DNA from: an uncultured Peptoniphilus sp.
GTDB taxonomy: Bacteria; Bacillota; Clostridia; Tissierellales; Peptoniphilaceae
NCBI RefSeq assembly: GCF_943913915.1
Contig: NZ_CALUAA010000004.1
Span: forward strand, 62,001 to 126,000
Length of the DNA: 64,000 bases
Reading direction: 5' to 3'
Below, piece by piece: positions 61,403-64,000 of the stretch. The position numbers and the translations under genes were made by a program. Each line of letters begins with the position of its first letter. Position 1 is the first letter of the stretch. The notes under the pieces were generated by a model that did no database searches, had not been told where the DNA came from, and saw only the letters and a list, made by a program, of their open reading frames with translations.

Positions 61403-64000
61403 TTGAAAAGAAACAATTATAAGAATAAACCTAGTCAACAACCTATTGACCCTTCCAAAGTGCAAAAGAGTAAAGAGAATTATAATCAGTCTCTCAACAG
61501 ATCGAGAGATAACTATAATGCCAAACATGAATCTTTTCATGCTTCATCTTACAAGGATTATCGAACCTACACGAATCAACAAGAAAATGTTAAGAAACAA
61601 GAAACTGCCAAACGAGATTTCAGAAAGTCTGAAAATGCAATAAATGCTCAACGCACGGTGTCCTATGAACAACAAAAAAGATTAAATTATAGAAAAAATC
61701 TGATGAGGAAACAACATAGGGAACGTGCAAAAGAGGAATATGCCAAAGAACTTGAACAAAGACGACAGGATGAAGAGCGTCGGTTAGAAGAAAATAGAAA
61801 AATAGAAGAACGACGAATACAAGAAGAACGACGTCGTCAAGACTATCTTCAAGAACTGGAAAATCAAAAGTATATTCCAACACAATCTCCTCTTTCGGCT
61901 GCCATTCAACGTGAACTGGTAGATAAACCCGCCAATCGTGTAGTTGATTTAACTGAAAGAAAAGAGAAGTATGAAAAACTAAACAAGAAAAAAACTATTG
62001 ATGATAACTTTTCATCTAAGCTTAGAGAAAAGGCAGATAGAACTGATGAAGGTTTTGACGATCAATTAAAATCTCATAGTGATCAAAACTTTTTTGAAGC
62101 TGATCGTTCTTCCGTTCGAGGAAGACCTGTAAGTTCGAAAGATCCTAAAAAAGAAAAGCTAAAAAAGAAACAAGCAAAAGCGGTTTATCAAAAGTTTCAG
62201 GCTGAAAGTTCTCAAAGTTCAAACTTCGATAGGAATCAAATAAATGACCATCGACCTTCTGAACCGCCTCAGAATCAAAAATTCAAAATGACGGACGAAA
62301 TGGATCTCGACGGAGACGGTATCATCGATCGATACGATGCTGATTTTCGAGATTCCAATGTTGAACATTTTGGTGACCTAGATGAAAGAGAAGATGCAAG
62401 AGCGGAGAGCGACTATAAAGTATCTTCTGAAAAAGAATATTCTAGTAAGAATCCCAAGGACTCAATCCTTTTTAATTCAGAAACATCGGATAAAGAAGCA
62501 AAAGATCTACCAAAGCAGAAAAAACTCATAAAAAAAGCTTACTCTTCGAAGTTTCGTAATGAACAAGATAGAAAATCGGATCTAAAAAAAGAAAAACGAT
62601 TTTCAGACAAGATGTTATTTGACGACGAAGAAAAGATGAATGAGGCACACTTAAAGCTTGATCAAAAACTTGAAAGTGTATCTGATCGAATTGCAAGGTT
62701 AAACAAAGATAAAAACGCAGGTGCCGATACAGTGGCACGAAGTGTCGGCATGTCTGCTTTAGCTTTAAGGGCATCTAAGAAAAGAAAGCAGTATGCGTCT
62801 CGTTTAAAAAATGATGAATCGTCCATGATCCATAAGGTTAAGGAGCATAAGTTTAATATTGAGGACGAAGCGACTAAGCGAGTCGATCAATTGAACGCAG
62901 ATAGAAATATGGCAGTTGAGACCGCCAATAAGACAGCTAAAGCAGCTTCCAAGGCAAAGAAAGCTAACAAAAAAGCTAACCAAGCTTACCAAAAAGCTAG
63001 AAACAAGAAAAAAGCGAGAGAAGCATATTTAGAATCAAAAGGCACAACGTCAAACTCACTATCCATAAAAGAGAGAATAAGCAATGCGGTGAAGAATCCC
63101 GGTCAAGCGATAAAAAAGGTCGGTGAAAAAGGGGGAATAAAAATTTTTGCCCTAGGTATTATCATCGTGCTGCTTATTTTTGTGCTTTTTTCGTGTGTAT
63201 CCTCGTCTCTGGTAGGTATCACCTATTTAGGCAACACCTCCTATCTTGCCGAATTTATCGACGTTACAGAGGCAGATAAGTACTATATGAAACAAGAGGC
63301 AGAACTGCAGTGGGAGATTCAAAATATAGAAAGAGTCTATCCGGGATTCGATGAATATATCGTCCAAGACGATGCCATCGGTCACGATCCCCATTTGCTT
63401 ATTGCTTATCTCACCGTAAAATATGAAGACTTCAAACTGAAAGATGTTACCGGTGAACTTGATAGTATTTTTAAAGAACAATATCAATATAATGTCGTCA
63501 AGAGAACAGAAGTACGCTATCGCCGTAATGGCAGCCCATACTTGTATAAGATTTTAGAGGCAACTCTATATACTAATGATTTAGAAACAGTACTTCGATC
63601 TCGTCTGGGAGGAGAAGATTTCACAGGAGAGATTGGCGATTTCGGAAATGGTCAATTTGCACAGCCTTTAAAGAACATGAGTATTTCTTCTCGTTTCGGA
63701 CCTCGAAGGGCACCGGTACCTGGAGCTAGTACCTATCACAGAGGGGTGGACTTTAGAGCTTCAATAGGCACACCAGTTTATGCTTCTGAAGCAGGTAAAG
63801 TTGTAACAAACAAATTCAATCGCTTCCGTGGTTGGTATATTGTTGTGGACCATGGTGGTGGTCTAAGAAGCTTATACCAACACTTAAATGGTAGGGCTCC
63901 TAAACCGGTAGGTTCAAGTGTTCAGCGTGGAGAGCTCATCGCCCACACAGGAAAAAGTGGGATCGGTTCAGGTCCACATTTACATTATGAAGTTCATGTC
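61403..64000 (+). CDS. Membrane-anchored M23-family peptidase of the T4SS (3' truncated by window)
   Basis: 866 codons are visible from TTG 61403 (RBS GGAAGGTGAAG). Residues 1-575 are strongly basic, Lys/Arg/Gln-rich and probably cytoplasmic; a DxDxDGxxD EF-hand-like loop lies at 301-309. One membrane segment spans ~578-605 (IKIFALGIIIVLLIFVLFSC). The outside part ends with an M23 LytM domain: HRGVDFRA and HLHYEVH supply the zinc ligands. It matches CD1108-like wall hydrolases of Tn1549-type ICEs, which open peptidoglycan for the channel. Confidence 0.88.
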   Translation, partial: MKRNNYKNKPSQQPIDPSKVQKSKENYNQSLNRSRDNYNAKHESFHASSYKDYRTYTNQQENVKKQETAKRDFRKSENAINAQRTVSYEQQKRLNYRKNLMRKQHRERAKEEYAKELEQRRQDEERRLEENRKIEERRIQEERRRQDYLQELENQKYIPTQSPLSAAIQRELVDKPANRVVDLTERKEKYEKLNKKKTIDDNFSSKLREKADRTDEGFDDQLKSHSDQNFFEADRSSVRGRPVSSKDPKKEKLKKKQAKAVYQKFQAESSQSSNFDRNQINDHRPSEPPQNQKFKMTDEMDLDGDGIIDRYDADFRDSNVEHFGDLDEREDARAESDYKVSSEKEYSSKNPKDSILFNSETSDKEAKDLPKQKKLIKKAYSSKFRNEQDRKSDLKKEKRFSDKMLFDDEEKMNEAHLKLDQKLESVSDRIARLNKDKNAGADTVARSVGMSALALRASKKRKQYASRLKNDESSMIHKVKEHKFNIEDEATKRVDQLNADRNMAVETANKTAKAASKAKKANKKANQAYQKARNKKKAREAYLESKGTTSNSLSIKERISNAVKNPGQAIKKVGEKGGIKIFALGIIIVLLIFVLFSCVSSSLVGITYLGNTSYLAEFIDVTEADKYYMKQEAELQWEIQNIERVYPGFDEYIVQDDAIGHDPHLLIAYLTVKYEDFKLKDVTGELDSIFKEQYQYNVVKRTEVRYRRNGSPYLYKILEATLYTNDLETVLRSRLGGEDFTGEIGDFGNGQFAQPLKNMSISSRFGPRRAPVPGASTYHRGVDFRASIGTPVYASEAGKVVTNKFNRFRGWYIVVDHGGGLRSLYQHLNGRAPKPVGSSVQRGELIAHTGKSGIGSGPHLHYEVHV

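Larger units (their letters stand above)
45198..64000 (+). mobile_element. Integrative conjugative element (Tn1549-like), right end outside window
   Basis: It begins at the 3' end of tRNA-Leu and runs past the window edge. Modules in order are int (minus), SOS-type repressor (minus), Cro-like and Xis-like genes, replication initiator with iterons, helicase loader, ArpU-like, PcfB-like, surface protein, VirD4, Maff2, VirB6-, PrgI- and VirB4-like, and an M23 peptidase. The order and families match Tn1549/CTn-type elements of Firmicutes. Base composition is visibly more AT-rich than the flanking housekeeping genes. Relaxase, oriT and the other att site are not present. Confidence 0.9.

Overview
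The window reads as a low-to-mid GC Gram-positive anaerobe of the Firmicutes, most likely family Peptoniphilaceae (Tissierellia). This rests on synteny (the conserved phoH-ybeY-dgkA-cdd-era-recO-glyQS-ccpN-yqfL-dgt-dnaG-rpoD-trmK-nif3 block), strong Shine-Dalgarno sites, frequent TTG starts, sortase-independent surface proteins with SLH or copper-amine-oxidase-like modules, and a Tn1549-like conjugative element. The genus cannot be fixed from sequence alone.

Layout. 1-19.0 kb is a dense plus-strand housekeeping chain: RNA modification (rsmE, mtaB, trmK), translation (rpsU, yqeY, glyQS), the NfeD/flotillin membrane pair, ribosome maturation (phoH, ybeY, era), repair (recO), a DgkA-PAP2 fusion, cytidine deaminase, a CcpN-like regulator with its PPDK-regulator partner, a dNTPase and the dnaG-rpoD macromolecular-synthesis pair. 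It ends in RNase P RNA (19045-19372). 19.4-21.5 kb holds a CapA lipoprotein and an unusual exported SLH-glutaredoxin fusion. 21.57-22.94 kb is a decayed ISL3-family insertion sequence. 23.5-25.9 kb is a small membrane protein with a P1B-type ATPase that lacks the usual CPC motif. 26.1-29.0 kb (minus) is a four-gene thiamine/HMP ABC uptake operon under a TPP riboswitch. Aspartokinase, a zinc-ribbon membrane protein and an Ala-rich lipoprotein follow on minus. 32.6-35.2 kb is dnaX-ybaB-recR, with a candidate -1 frameshift site in dnaX. 35.2-45.1 kb contains a GerMN lipoprotein, a glycolipid/envelope operon, ftsH, an XRE regulator, tRNA-Lys(CUU), an OatA-like acyltransferase with an altered SGNH active site, and an M18 aminopeptidase.

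From tRNA-Leu(CAA) at 45111-45197 to the right edge, and beyond it, lies an integrative conjugative element (ICE). Its modules are: integrase at the tRNA 3' end; a LexA/CI-like self-cleaving repressor divergent from a small Cro-like gene, with operator-like palindromes on near-consensus promoters; an excisionase-like protein; a plasmid-style replication module (15-codon leader peptide coupled to an initiator that carries 22-bp iterons inside its own coding sequence, then a helicase-loader-like protein); an ArpU/DUF1492-like gene followed by TTTGTCCG repeats; PcfB-like protein; a 1210-residue coiled-coil surface protein; and a type IV secretion set (VirD4, Maff2/VirB2-like, VirB6-like, PrgI/VirB3, VirB4, and a truncated membrane-anchored M23 peptidase). 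The relaxase, oriT and the other attachment site are not in the window.

Strongest leads: the iteron array plus leader peptide in the ICE rep gene, a possible small RNA between integrase and repressor, the dnaX frameshift signal, the SLH-glutaredoxin and DgkA-PAP2 fusions, and the non-canonical metal ATPase with its small partner.
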